DNA of 64,000 nucleotides from Peptococcaceae bacterium BRH_c8a (GCA_000961575.1 LADP01000025.1:99335-163334); one strand, 5' to 3'; numbered from the stretch's first letter, positions 16,923-25,308 are shown. A program made the numbers and translations. Notes: generated by a model from the sequence alone, not told the origin.

Positions 16923-17213
16923 TTTAATTACCTCCTTATTTTTGGTCTTTTGTTCTGTAAACAAGCATCATGCGCATGTTTTTTTACTTAAATTCATTAA
17001 ACTTTCTAACACGCTTACTATGCGCCAACTATTATTCTAGTTTTGTTAAACCTATCTACACATTTATAATGATCACCACATCGTTTGTTCTTAAGCCTTT
17101 TAGACAGCCAGTGACCGTTGTGTAAAATGCATACTTGTCCCTTTATCCGGCTCACTATTAGAGAACTAACGTAACCCTGAAAGCCCCATTATAAAAATGT
17201 TTTTGCTGCTTTT

Positions 17214-17310
17214 ACGTGTCAATCGATTGTAACGGCATTTATGCGTGTCAGTTTATGGGTGTTCTCCAATAGATTGACACGTGTTTCTGCCGTTAATAGA
17301 TTGACACTTA
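17214..17310. repeat. Nested inverted-repeat site with four copies of TGTCAATCTATT-like motif
   Basis: Four copies of a TGTCAATCTATT-type motif occur here. Two are on the plus strand (17214-17228 and 17243-17255) and two on the minus strand (17268-17282 and 17294-17310). The outer pair extends to about 20 bases including AACGGCA/TGCCGTT, and the inner pair sits inside it. The layout is like an origin, operator or recombinase site and ends one base before the stop of the 17311 gene. The role is inferred from its plasmid-like neighbours. The gap 16965-17213 otherwise shows nothing. Confidence 0.6.
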
Positions 17311-17901
17311 TTAACTAAAACAAGATAACAGATTTTGGTGTATAGATAACATGTGGTTGCGTTTCTCTGTGATCATGACTTCCGTTCTGGGGTTATTTTG
17401 ATCATAGTCGCCGCGCACCACCATCATCATATTTCGGAAGTGATCATCAGTGTAAATATTAGAGTAAACTATAGCGTCGTTTATGAATTTGAGATTAAAG
17501 TTATCTATGTTTATGGTGGCATTTCTGGGGAACCAAAAAGATATCCATATTAGCACGTTTTCCATCGGTAGATGAAATTCATGGGGTAACATTTGAAGCG
17601 CGTTCATAATGAGGTTATACCAGCGCTCCCTGACCACCTGGTAGCTTGTTTTATGTTTGCGGTTTGGCAGGTTCATGTTGTCCGGGTGAACTTTCAATTT
17701 TGGCGGATATTCAAATGCTGTTACTTTGATAAGCCGTTCCTGCACGTTCCATTGAACTTTGTATTCCGGGCTGTTTTCTGGATCCCGGTTCATCCCCGGT
17801 TCCATGTCTTTAATGAGTTTGCTTAGCTCGCACTGGCATTTAACCATCATCTCAGCAATGCTGTGTGCGGTGAGAAGCTGTTGTTGTGTGCGAATGTCCA
17901 T
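17311..17901 (-). CDS. RusA-like protein
   Basis: The ATG at 17901 follows AAAAAAGGAGGTAGCTATTTAAT. The product is 196 residues. The C-terminal half reads VLIWISFWFPRNATINIDNF, then FINDAIVYSNIYTDDHF and RTEVMI. This matches the RusA pattern of a hydrophobic strand, D-x-DN, K/N-F-I-x-DA and a DD motif, the metal site of the Holliday-junction resolvase fold. The N-terminal half is unassigned. RusA-like genes are usual in phages and mobile elements, which fits this island. Confidence 0.6.
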   Translation of the reverse strand: MDIRTQQQLLTAHSIAEMMVKCQCELSKLIKDMEPGMNRDPENSPEYKVQWNVQERLIKVTAFEYPPKLKVHPDNMNLPNRKHKTSYQVVRERWYNLIMNALQMLPHEFHLPMENVLIWISFWFPRNATINIDNFNLKFINDAIVYSNIYTDDHFRNMMMVVRGDYDQNNPRTEVMITEKRNHMLSIHQNLLSCFS

Positions 17902-17993
17902 ATTAAATAGCTACCTCCTTTTTTGCGGCAAACGGATTTGATTTCTAAGAAAGCGCCTGTGGTTAATTTCTTGCCAGTCGCCGTACCGTGCTG

Positions 17994-18119
17994 TCAGATA
18001 TCAATGTAACTTAATGAGATTTGCTGTTTAACAAGTTGTTCCCCGGTAGTGGTCGTAAAGGCCACGCCGGGGAACAGCATCAGGAGTGTTGCAAGCACTG
18101 CGATTAACATTTTCCTCAT
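17994..18119 (-). CDS. Short secreted peptide, probably a truncated paralogue
   Basis: The ATG at 18119 starts a signal-peptide-like run (MRKMLIAVLATLLMLFPGVA). Next comes TTTTGEQLVKQQISLSYIDI and a stop after 41 residues. The stretch after the signal matches the start of the mature 18652-20142 protein (GQEQLVHQQFSTAYWSIW). It looks like the cut-off head of a second copy of that gene. Confidence 0.45.
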   Translation of the reverse strand: MRKMLIAVLATLLMLFPGVAFTTTTGEQLVKQQISLSYIDI

Positions 18120-18177
18120 TTAGAACCACTTTAGCATTTGGAACTTTAGGGCGGGGGATTTACCCAGCCTTAAAGTC

Positions 18178-18633
18178 TTAGTTGCGAACTGTAATGGCAT
18201 TAGCGTCAGGGTCATAAGTAACCTCAGCCCCGATCTTCCCCGCGTTCTCCCGCAGAGAGATCCAAACCGTGCCGTCTGTGGCCCAAAAAAACGGCTTTGT
18301 TTCGCCAGGGTGCTGGACAGTAACAAATACTATGATAATAGACGGAGAACCATTATCGTACCACCGCTGGATTAATGCCACCGGTTGACCATCCACCTGA
18401 TTGTACGCAAGAGTGTTTTTGAAGCTCGCGAATAGTTCAACAGGTACGTAAGTAACGCCATCCTTGGTGATCACATATTTCTCAGAGACGTCATTGTCGT
18501 TGATGGTGAGGCTTGGGGTCGTTGCATACTGTGTCACATCCATTTGAGGCATAGGTTGATACTCTGCTGCTAACGCTTGGCCGCAGAATAGCAGGCTAAA
18601 AACCAAAATAATAAAAAATAATGTTTTTTTCAT
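18178..18633 (-). CDS. Secreted protein with stalk-like domain (151 aa)
   Basis: The ATG at 18633 follows TTAGGAGGTTTTAAAA. A signal peptide (MKKTLFFIILVFSLLFCGQALA) is followed by a mature domain. Its pattern YVITKDGVTYVPVELFASF...GAEVTYDPDANAITV resembles the second half of copper-amine-oxidase N-terminal (stalk) domains, which are surface modules without catalytic metal. It is the last of three secreted-protein genes transcribed leftward from 21138. Confidence 0.68.
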   Translation of the reverse strand: MKKTLFFIILVFSLLFCGQALAAEYQPMPQMDVTQYATTPSLTINDNDVSEKYVITKDGVTYVPVELFASFKNTLAYNQVDGQPVALIQRWYDNGSPSIIIVFVTVQHPGETKPFFWATDGTVWISLRENAGKIGAEVTYDPDANAITVRN

Positions 18634-18651
18634 TTTTAAAACCTCCTAAGT

Positions 18652-20142
18652 TTAGTTGGCCAGAGGCCGCTTGGATGTTCCGTTTACCAACAATTCAGCT
18701 GATGCGCTACCGCTGGTGGTACCGCTGCCGGTCCGGATTTCGTACCAGGTGTGGCAGCTACGATTCTCCCCTGAGCCACTACAACTGCGGCGTTTAACTT
18801 CATATTCGTAGGTGTAGCTAATGCTATAAGTGGCTGAGATGTTATATTTGGTCGGGCCAGGGATGAGATGTTTGGTAACCATGTCATAAATGTTGGTCCC
18901 GTAATTAGACCAGTCCTCGCGCAACTGGACATTGGCAGTGCGACCGCCGGTGCTCATGTTAATTGTGGTGGTACCCACCGGGTCCAGCGGGTGGCCGAAA
19001 GCCCAATCTGGGTGTTTCTTTGGGTATGTCAATTTGGCCGAGGTTATGCTCCAGCTTTTAAGCGCACCTTTAGGCGGCATGGGTGCCGGCGGCTTGAGAG
19101 TAGCCGTGACAATATCCCACCATTTTGCTGTGCCTGGCTGCCGGATTTGCGGAGGAATATATATGCCTTGGGCATCAGTGCCGCCCTCGCTCCGCGCGGT
19201 CAGGATCAATTGCCCATTGTTCTCTGGTTCGGCAGTGGATATTTTAATCGTCGCGGTGTCTTTGTTATCTTCCCAGGTCAGCTCATTGGCCGGTTGGTTA
19301 CAGTACGGGTTTACCTCCACTAGAACGGTGGTATCGGTGGCCGATATGGTTAGCGGCAGGTTAAGTTGCCGTACTTTGTCCACCGTGACGGGACCCTCAT
19401 ACACATTCTGGCCGTTTACGCTCCACCGGACAACGGTTGTGACCGGTGGTGTTTCACTGTCTGTTGTAAGCTCCCCTTTAACTGTTATGGATTCGCCCTT
19501 TGCGGCTTCTTCCGGTGATTCAGTAATCACTACCGCCAAATTATCCTGTGGGGCCAGCGGAATGCCGTACCATTTGATATGCGCGGGCAAAAACCACAGC
19601 CAGCCTTCTACTGCGTTGGCATATTGACTAGAGTCGAAGCCCACCAGGTAACGGTTTTCGTCGTCTTTGAGGTCTAGAGCTGCCCGTCGATCAACAGGAG
19701 GCCAGGTGGGAAGCAGGTTAAAGGACCATTTGGCTGTAACCGTGCCGGCAACCAGATCTTGGTCGTTGTTGATGCAAGTTAGGTCATCCGGTGTATGAGA
19801 TAAGTAAATTCTTTCGTAATCAGTATATGACAAGCCGTTCCATCCCCCGACCTGCTGGTAAGCAACCGGGTCGAAACCGTAGCCCGTGGTCACTTCGATA
19901 CGGGTTATGGCATATTTTTTCAGCTTGTTCTGGGGCAGACTGTATTCGTAAGTGTGTACCTTATTATCCCCTGGCTTACCCGTGTTTTGCCAGGTGCCGT
20001 TGCTATGTTTCCAGATTGACCAGTAGGCTGTGCTGAACTGCTGGTGTACCAGTTGTTCCTGTCCTTGGGACGCCAAAGCCGTCCCTATGAAGGGAACGGC
20101 TAGCAGAATTGCCAGTATTAATACTGTCAGCTTTAAGCGCAT
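18652..20142 (-). CDS. Large secreted protein with a CARDB-like domain
   Basis: The ATG at 20142 directly follows the stop of the upstream gene (TAAATG), so translation is coupled. The 496-residue protein has a signal peptide (MRLKLTVLILAILLAVPFIGTALA). A middle Ig-like region (VVRWSVNGQNVYEGPVTVD...TVLVEVNPYCNQPANEL...DNKDTATIKIS) resembles CARDB adhesion domains. The C-terminal region is Ser/Thr-rich with RSCSGSG and NRSCHTW cysteines. It is exported and probably surface-associated; function unknown. Confidence 0.7.
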   Translation of the reverse strand: MRLKLTVLILAILLAVPFIGTALASQGQEQLVHQQFSTAYWSIWKHSNGTWQNTGKPGDNKVHTYEYSLPQNKLKKYAITRIEVTTGYGFDPVAYQQVGGWNGLSYTDYERIYLSHTPDDLTCINNDQDLVAGTVTAKWSFNLLPTWPPVDRRAALDLKDDENRYLVGFDSSQYANAVEGWLWFLPAHIKWYGIPLAPQDNLAVVITESPEEAAKGESITVKGELTTDSETPPVTTVVRWSVNGQNVYEGPVTVDKVRQLNLPLTISATDTTVLVEVNPYCNQPANELTWEDNKDTATIKISTAEPENNGQLILTARSEGGTDAQGIYIPPQIRQPGTAKWWDIVTATLKPPAPMPPKGALKSWSITSAKLTYPKKHPDWAFGHPLDPVGTTTINMSTGGRTANVQLREDWSNYGTNIYDMVTKHLIPGPTKYNISATYSISYTYEYEVKRRSCSGSGENRSCHTWYEIRTGSGTTSGSASAELLVNGTSKRPLAN

Positions 20143-21138
20143 TTAGGCTTTACCCCCTTGGTACAGGGGATTTTCAATTGCTATAAATGTATCAACACCC
20201 TCTAAAAAAATATAACTGATCTTGGTGATGTCGGCGGTGGGCCAGTTTGCATATTGATCTCGGCGGTCATTTACCACGTTGTAGCCGTATTCGTACTTAG
20301 CTTTGGTGGGGCCAGAGGATTCCCGTAACCGGAGCACGTCGCCTCCTTCATAAAGCCAAGCTCTTCCGCAACCGCCTTCCAGGGTGAAATATACCTTGTC
20401 CTTAGTTACCCGCACCCCGTAAGTTTTCATGTCATCTAGCTGATACACATTTGAATTAAACTCTTGGTCGGTTAACCAGATGATTTTATCATCTGATCTC
20501 ATATATTTGGCCCAGGGCTCCCCGGTAATGGGTTCTCCCTTGCCGGTGAGGTCGGTCACCTCTTTTATTGACGACTGCACCGGTGCTTGGCCGGTGATAT
20601 GCTCAATTACCGCACTCAAGTCTGGCTTTTCCGCACCTTTAGGGTAGCATAGTACAATATTGTTTTCCGGCAGCCAGTCCACCTGGTAGCCTAGGGCTTC
20701 GGCCACCCAACGGGCGGGCAGATAGGTGCGACCTTGCCTTGCCAACGGAGCTACATCCATGGCTGTGGTATTGATATTAGACTTGAGTTGCTTGCTGCCG
20801 ATTACCAGCTCCACTGCGGGTAAGCCGGGTTGTTTTAAGGTAACCAGCTTTTCATTTTCGTCCCAACCTATGTGTTCATCGGTTACGCCCAGAGCGTTGG
20901 ACAGGTAGCGCACCGGTACGAAGGTGCGGCCCTTTTCCACGAAAGGCTTGGCATCCATCTTTACGCCCGGCGTCTTGTTATTGACAAAATATTGGTCAAG
21001 GCCAATCAAGAACGCTACGCTACTGACCAGCTGCTTTTGGTCATATACGCCAACCTGGCTCTTATCAGCGGCCATGGCCGGCATTGGCATTACAAGAATC
21101 ATAGTCATTAAAACAAATAAAGCTATAAGCCTTCTCAC
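20143..21138 (-). CDS. Secreted protein with two copper-amine-oxidase N-terminal (stalk) domains
   Basis: A GTG start at 21138 follows AAAGGAGGTTTTTTA. The 331-residue protein has a signal peptide (LIALFVLMTMILVMPMPAMA) and two repeats of the stalk motif. The first is PFVEKGRTFVPVRYLSNALG with DEHIGWDENEKLVTL; the second is PLARQGRTYLPARWVAEALG with YQVDWLPENNIVLCYP. The remaining 160 residues are unassigned. It leads the three-gene secreted cluster. Such modules are abundant in Desulfotomaculum-like Firmicutes. Confidence 0.82.
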   Translation of the reverse strand: MRRLIALFVLMTMILVMPMPAMAADKSQVGVYDQKQLVSSVAFLIGLDQYFVNNKTPGVKMDAKPFVEKGRTFVPVRYLSNALGVTDEHIGWDENEKLVTLKQPGLPAVELVIGSKQLKSNINTTAMDVAPLARQGRTYLPARWVAEALGYQVDWLPENNIVLCYPKGAEKPDLSAVIEHITGQAPVQSSIKEVTDLTGKGEPITGEPWAKYMRSDDKIIWLTDQEFNSNVYQLDDMKTYGVRVTKDKVYFTLEGGCGRAWLYEGGDVLRLRESSGPTKAKYEYGYNVVNDRRDQYANWPTADITKISYIFLEGVDTFIAIENPLYQGGKA

Positions 21139-21160
21139 TAAAAAACCTCCTTTTCCATAT

Positions 21161-21403
21161 TTATTTCCTTAGGTTAAAACTGCGACCATGTCTAAAGCCG
21201 CGCAAATAAAGAGCCCGGTGGATCGTGAAATCTGTTGAGTTGACAGCATCTTCTAGTTCGTACAACAGGCGATTAAGATTGCGAATCGTCGCAAATAGCT
21301 GCTTAGTGAGCTCGGCTACCCGATGTTCTTTACTGCCTTCTAGGCGTGTATACTGATGTTCAACCTCTATTATTTCGTTGTCTACATCTAGCGTATGAAG
21401 CAT
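21161..21403 (-). CDS. Small hypothetical protein (80 aa)
   Basis: The ATG at 21403 (MLHTLDVDNEIIEVEHQYTR) follows GAGAGAGGG ten bases upstream; a TTG 13 codons earlier has no site. The product is helical and charged with a basic tail (RALYLRGFRHGRSFNLRK). It lies just before the secreted cluster, 22 bases from its first gene. Not recognised. Confidence 0.55.
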   Translation of the reverse strand: MLHTLDVDNEIIEVEHQYTRLEGSKEHRVAELTKQLFATIRNLNRLLYELEDAVNSTDFTIHRALYLRGFRHGRSFNLRK

Positions 21404-21529
21404 AATGACTAACCCTCTCTCATTTGAAATTATTAAAGCCAAAGGGGCAAGGGTATACTTATCCTTTTGGCCCGGGAGCTAAACACCTACCACGCCAAGT
21501 TAGCGGGTTTTCGCTCCAAATTTCTTATT

Positions 21530-21649
21530 TTACTTCACATCACCCCCTTGGCTAACCTCACCGTGATAAACCATAATCACTTTTTCGCGCCATCGCGCGC
21601 AGGGCGGGGCCAAGGAATACCGGATCAGCCCTGATCTCGCTCCCTCCAT
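21530..21649 (-). CDS. Very short frame in the rep-upstream gap (39 aa), doubtful
   Basis: ATG 21649 opens MEGARSGLIRYSLAPPCARW..., ending at 21530. No ribosome site is clear. The gap 21404-21702 has otherwise no gene. It is GC-rich in its middle (around 21590-21615), unlike its neighbours. Confidence 0.2.
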   Translation of the reverse strand: MEGARSGLIRYSLAPPCARWREKVIMVYHGEVSQGGDVK

Positions 21650-21702
21650 TACTTTGGGGTGGTGGGTTAGGAGCAAAAAATCGCAAGGTTTTCGGTGCGG
21701 AA

Positions 21703-22551
21703 TCAGCTTAAATAAAGAGATCTTATCATATCCTTTTTCTTTTCCTTGATATCTTTATCAGGTTGTGCCTCCTTAGGCTTGGGCATTTTTGCATGTGTTT
21801 TTGTTTGGGGAGAAGCCCTAGGTATTAGTTGTTTTGAACAACCTTTTCCGGGAATGCGAACATAATTCTTTATCAGTGAGTTAACCAACAGGCCAGGGGC
21901 ATTTTCTTTCGCACTCACGAGATATTGTATTTTTTCTTTCACTTTTTCCTGGCCGTGTTCTCTTACCAACTTTTGTAGCAGCTCCAATTCTATCTTAACC
22001 CCGCAGACCTCTTCCGCTTTTTGTTGAAGTCTTGCGATCAGGTTTGGTTCAGCCGCGGTAGAAACTTCTGGCGTACTTTTTTTTCGGTAATTTTCGACGG
22101 CGGAAGCGTCCTCAACAACAACATTTTTTAAACTGAGTCTTTTTATGTCGGAAAGTTTTTTCCGGTTTTGACCGGAAGATCCTTTCCGTTCCGGACCGGA
22201 AAGCTCTTTCCGATCCTTGTGTCCCAATGGTTTGAACCGTTCGATTTCGCCTAAATTGTGAAGATAGTAGACATTGGTCTGATTCAATCCGCGCTGGACC
22301 CAGGAAATAAGCCCATATTGCCGTAGCTCATCAAGGTACTTCCTTATGGTTCGGTCGGAACAGTTGGCAACTTCAGCAAGCCTTTCTTGCCCCGGGAAAC
22401 ATTCATCATTTTGCCAGGCAAACATAAGAAGAATGGAGTATATGGTTTTTGCCGGCAGGCTCAGCTCCGAGGCTGTTAACACGACGTTAGGGGTTGCGGT
22501 AAACCCTTTCTTTAAAGTGGGATCTAGAATAACCAGTGTTTTTTCAATCAT
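21703..22551 (-). CDS. Rep-like winged-helix protein (282 aa)
   Basis: The ATG at 22551 overlaps the stop of the upstream gene (ATGA). Residues 1-105 form a winged-helix domain of the type found in plasmid replication initiators and DnaD-like proteins (ELSLPAKTIYSILLMFAWQN, then RLAEVANCSDRTIRKYLDEL). A charged linker with repeated RKELSG/RKGSSG/RKKLSD units follows. Near residue 175 comes a DnaD-like helical part, and the tail is basic. It likely binds an origin or operator on the mobile element. It is a paralogue of 22548-22823. Confidence 0.65.
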   Translation of the reverse strand: MIEKTLVILDPTLKKGFTATPNVVLTASELSLPAKTIYSILLMFAWQNDECFPGQERLAEVANCSDRTIRKYLDELRQYGLISWVQRGLNQTNVYYLHNLGEIERFKPLGHKDRKELSGPERKGSSGQNRKKLSDIKRLSLKNVVVEDASAVENYRKKSTPEVSTAAEPNLIARLQQKAEEVCGVKIELELLQKLVREHGQEKVKEKIQYLVSAKENAPGLLVNSLIKNYVRIPGKGCSKQLIPRASPQTKTHAKMPKPKEAQPDKDIKEKKKDMIRSLYLS

Positions 22552-22823
22552 GATCTTACCTCACTAACTGAGGCAGGAATAGGGAAATAACCTTTTTGTT
22601 CAAGTTCCCTAACAAGCATGTCAATTGTCTTTTTTGAACACTCCGTTAACTCAGTCAATCTCTGCCGGCCCGGGAAAAACCCATTTTTTTGAGCAGACAT
22701 TAACAGAGTTATATACAGCCCTTTTGCTTCCAACGATAATCCCGGTGCTGCAAGTACCACATTAGGTACGTTAGTGTACCCGCCTCTTAGGGTCAGGTCT
22801 AGAATAACTAGAGTTTTTTCCAT
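22548..22823 (-). CDS. Short paralogue of the Rep-like winged-helix protein (91 aa)
   Basis: The ATG at 22823 (MEKTLVILDLTLRGGYTNVP) lies behind ATGGGAGGTTTATCTAC. It matches the first 90 residues of the next gene (MIEKTLVILDPTLKKGFTAT) through the winged helix (RLTELTECSKKTIDMLVREL) and then stops. It could be a single-domain regulator competing with the long form, or a truncated duplicate. The ATGA overlap indicates one operon. Confidence 0.6.
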   Translation of the reverse strand: MEKTLVILDLTLRGGYTNVPNVVLAAPGLSLEAKGLYITLLMSAQKNGFFPGRQRLTELTECSKKTIDMLVRELEQKGYFPIPASVSEVRS

Positions 22824-22843
22824 GTAGATAAACCTCCCATTAA

Positions 22844-22882
22844 AAGAAAGACAACAAAGCTTAGAGCTTTGTTGTCTTTCTT
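22844..22882. terminator. Perfect 17-bp hairpin before the Rep-like operon
   Basis: AAGAAAGACAACAAAGC pairs exactly with its complement across a TTAGA loop. It ends in a T-rich arm on both strands and lies 21 bases upstream of the ATG at 22823. It could be a bidirectional terminator or a leader attenuator. Confidence 0.6.
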
Positions 22883-22992
22883 ATGCTAATTAATGGTAAT
22901 AGATTGATAAATAGGTTAAAGAGAAGTAAGCTATGTAAAATCAAAATAAACAGTTAAGCCTTGCCATTACTGGCATTGTAAGGCATATAAAA

Positions 22993-23097
22993 TCATAAGT
23001 CTGGCCCGCCGTACTGGGTGATTACGTATTTGGCCATCCGGGGGTCGGGTGCCGTAACCCGGACGGGGATTTGTAATTTTTTTTCGTAAAGCCACAT
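22993..23097 (-). pseudogene. cotJC: Truncated CotJC (manganese-catalase-like spore coat protein)
   Basis: The ATG at 23097 follows AAAGGATTTTGAAA. The product MWLYEKKLQIPVRVTAPDPR...MAKYVITQYGGPDL is the N-terminus of CotJC, a Mn-catalase-like protein normally near 190 residues, but stops after 34 codons. No further CotJC sequence follows in any frame. The break falls where plasmid-like DNA begins, so insertion or deletion by the island probably removed the rest. Confidence 0.8.
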
Positions 23098-23134
23098 TTT
23101 CAAAATCCTTTCTTAGGAAATTTTTAGTACCGGT

Positions 23135-23398
23135 TTAATACTTAATCTCCCAGGGCCAGGGGCTATCCACCCAGCTCCAGTAATTTTGCATATTCGGCGA
23201 ATAACCGTAGCTCAACAGCGGGCCGTATACCTGTTCGTATTGGCGCACCGCCTGAATCAATTCGGTATGGTTGGCGTTGAACAAGGCCAGCGCCTGCTGG
23301 TCTTCAGGATGGGTATCAAGGTATAATTGCAGCTCAACCGCTACAAATGACAGTTGCTGTATTTGGCGGAGCATTAGAGCTTGGTTGCGGGCATCCAT
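23135..23398 (-). CDS. cotJB: Spore coat protein CotJB
   Basis: An 87-residue product from ATG 23398 (MDARNQALMLRQIQQLSFVA). It has the family core VELQLYLDTHPEDQQAL, then YEQVYGPLLSYGYSP and the end WVDSPWPWEIKY. CotJB is part of the cotJABC operon expressed in the mother cell during sporulation. It lies between cotJA and truncated cotJC in the usual order. Confidence 0.93.
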   Translation of the reverse strand: MDARNQALMLRQIQQLSFVAVELQLYLDTHPEDQQALALFNANHTELIQAVRQYEQVYGPLLSYGYSPNMQNYWSWVDSPWPWEIKY

Positions 23399-23415
23399 AA
23401 TAACTCACCTCCGTT

Positions 23416-23637
23416 TTAATATGGATAGGGACGGTATAGTTCGGGGAAAAGAGTGCCTGTTTCCAGGGCCTGGGCCGGAGTATACAACTGACCTAACCTT
23501 TGAATGGGGACGTAAGCCCTGGCCAGTTCCATGCCCGGGGCAGGCATGCCGGGATAATAACCACCGGGCCCTGGTTTCATATTGGGAATAGACTTGGATT
23601 TCTTTTGATCTAAGCTTTTATCAGCTTCTCTGCGCAA
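23416..23637 (-). CDS. cotJA: Spore coat-associated protein CotJA
   Basis: Proline-, tyrosine- and glycine-rich small protein (GPGGYYPGMPAPGMELARAY, then VPIQRLGQLYTPAQALETGTLFPELYRPY split), the CotJA pattern. The TTG at 23637 is nine bases after GGAG and is preferred; TTG at 23652 and GTG at 23643 are alternatives. It leads the cotJ operon. Confidence 0.88.
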   Translation of the reverse strand: MRREADKSLDQKKSKSIPNMKPGPGGYYPGMPAPGMELARAYVPIQRLGQLYTPAQALETGTLFPELYRPYPY

Positions 23638-23773
23638 TTTCACCAGCTCCAATAGTTTATTTCCACTATATGTATGTGCATTGTAGTGCGTTACCTAATT
23701 TATGTAAAATATAAATATTATGACTAACAACCGAAAAAATGGCTATTTAACCTTAATTAACTCGGGCATAAAA

Positions 23774-23823
23774 TATAAACCCTTTAAACTTTGCTTGTGC
23801 AAAAAAAGTTTAAAGGGTTTATA
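23774..23823. terminator. Strong 18-bp hairpin
   Basis: TATAAACCCTTTAAACTT and its exact complement surround a 14-base loop, between the SDR gene and the cotJ operon. It is probably a transcription stop for the leftward SDR gene. Confidence 0.65.
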
Positions 23824-23859
23824 AATAAATATTTTAAAAGCTGCCTTGAAGATAGATTT

Positions 23860-25308
23860 TTATTGTCCTTTATTATTTACATCGCCAGCTAGGCGCTCAA
23901 GATGTTTGCCGTATTTGCCCATTACCCATACATGCAAAAGGGCCTGGGTGGCGTTGTAAAAAAACCACGGTATGGTGGGCACGTAGTCGTGAATGGCTAC
24001 CAGCACATACCGGTTATTTAGAACTTCGCGAAATTCCAGCCGTCCGCGGTGCGGCAGCTGGTTTAGCCTGGCTAGCAATCCGCCTGTAATATAGTACAGG
24101 GGGCGGTCTTTGGAACTGCGGGCGTGTGAAAATGTCAAATCTAGCAGCGATTGACTCAGGAAACGGACATAAAAATAGCAGCCATTTTGGTCCAGCTTTA
24201 CTCTTATCATTGTGCCCAGGAAAAGCCCGGGGATCCACCGGGAGTAATAAATGGCCACCCAGTCGGCGTCCCTGCCCGGTGGCAAGGTCAGACGCTGTAC
24301 TGAACGCACGCTGATTACATTATTAGCACTTTTTGCCGCTGGTTTAGGCGGTTCTATTTTACCCTGGGGCTCTTTGGGCGACACCGCCAATTTAACCGCA
24401 TCAGCAAAGCGCAGGCCAGGCAATTTCATTTCTTGCTGCAGGCGCAGATTTGTAGCCACCATAGGATGTTTGAGACTTTCCACCAGCGGTTTGACCAAGG
24501 CCAGGGGAGAACCGGTAAAACTACCCAGCAGTATACTGGCCAACCAGGGTGGAAAATACGGGATGACCGTTATGTAACACTTGCGGTTTAGTACCCGCGC
24601 GACGTTGATAATTAACTCCTTATAAGTCATCACGTCGGGACCGCCTATGTCATAGCTTTCGTTATATGTTTTGGGATTACCCATACAGTAATGCAAAATA
24701 CTGAGCACGTCCGGCAGGGCAATGGGATGGGTCAGGGACATCATCCAACGCGGGAAAATCATGAACCTGTACCCTTGGGCCAGGCGGATTAGGATGCGAA
24801 AGGTGGAACCGCCGGCGCCGATAATTAAACCGGCGCGCAGCGCGGTGACCGGTACCCCGTGGGAACCAAGGGTTTCTTCCACCTCCAAACGGCTGCGCAG
24901 GTGCAGTGAAAGGTTTTCGGTATCAGGCACCAGCCCACCAAGGTAAATGATCTGCTTGACACCTGCCTTGGCGGCGGCCCGGGCAAAATTATCCGCCAGA
25001 ATTAAATCCATGTCTTGGAATTTGCCTTGGGTCAGCCGGGCAGACGGCATCATTGAGTGTACTAAATAGAAAGCATAATTAACACCTTCCAGGGCTTTTT
25101 CCGCATCTATTAACGAGAAAAGGTCACACTCTCGCCATTCGATGCCGGTATCATCGGTCCACGACCGGTTTTGGGGTTCCTTAACCGGCAGCCGGGTTAG
25201 GGCGATAACCCTGTACCAGGACTGCAGTTCATGCATCAGGGCCCGGCCCACAAATCCCGTGGCCCCGGCAATGGCCACAACCGGCCTGGCTATTCCTCGG
25301 TGTTCCAC
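23860..25308 (-). CDS. SDR/NAD(P)-binding epimerase-like protein with DUF2867-like C-terminus
   Basis: The GTG at 25308 (VEHRGIARPVVAIAGATGFV) follows AAAGGGTCGGATACAG; an in-frame TTG at 25335 lacks a site. The Rossmann motif GATGFVG lies near residue 14, a YLV-HSM active-site-like stretch near residue 80, and the fold continues to about residue 310. The last 150 residues (DWVAIYYSRWIPGLFLG, then VLVAIHDYVPTIPWFFYNA) resemble DUF2867. Proteins of this two-part form occur widely; substrate unknown. Confidence 0.8.
   Translation of the reverse strand: MEHRGIARPVVAIAGATGFVGRALMHELQSWYRVIALTRLPVKEPQNRSWTDDTGIEWRECDLFSLIDAEKALEGVNYAFYLVHSMMPSARLTQGKFQDMDLILADNFARAAAKAGVKQIIYLGGLVPDTENLSLHLRSRLEVEETLGSHGVPVTALRAGLIIGAGGSTFRILIRLAQGYRFMIFPRWMMSLTHPIALPDVLSILHYCMGNPKTYNESYDIGGPDVMTYKELIINVARVLNRKCYITVIPYFPPWLASILLGSFTGSPLALVKPLVESLKHPMVATNLRLQQEMKLPGLRFADAVKLAVSPKEPQGKIEPPKPAAKSANNVISVRSVQRLTLPPGRDADWVAIYYSRWIPGLFLGTMIRVKLDQNGCYFYVRFLSQSLLDLTFSHARSSKDRPLYYITGGLLARLNQLPHRGRLEFREVLNNRYVLVAIHDYVPTIPWFFYNATQALLHVWVMGKYGKHLERLAGDVNNKGQ

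Noticed and set aside
18684..20036. Long plus-strand frames up to 231 codons opposite the secreted-protein gene
   Set aside because: They are antisense shadows caused by GC-biased codons of the minus-strand gene, which has a signal peptide and coupled start.
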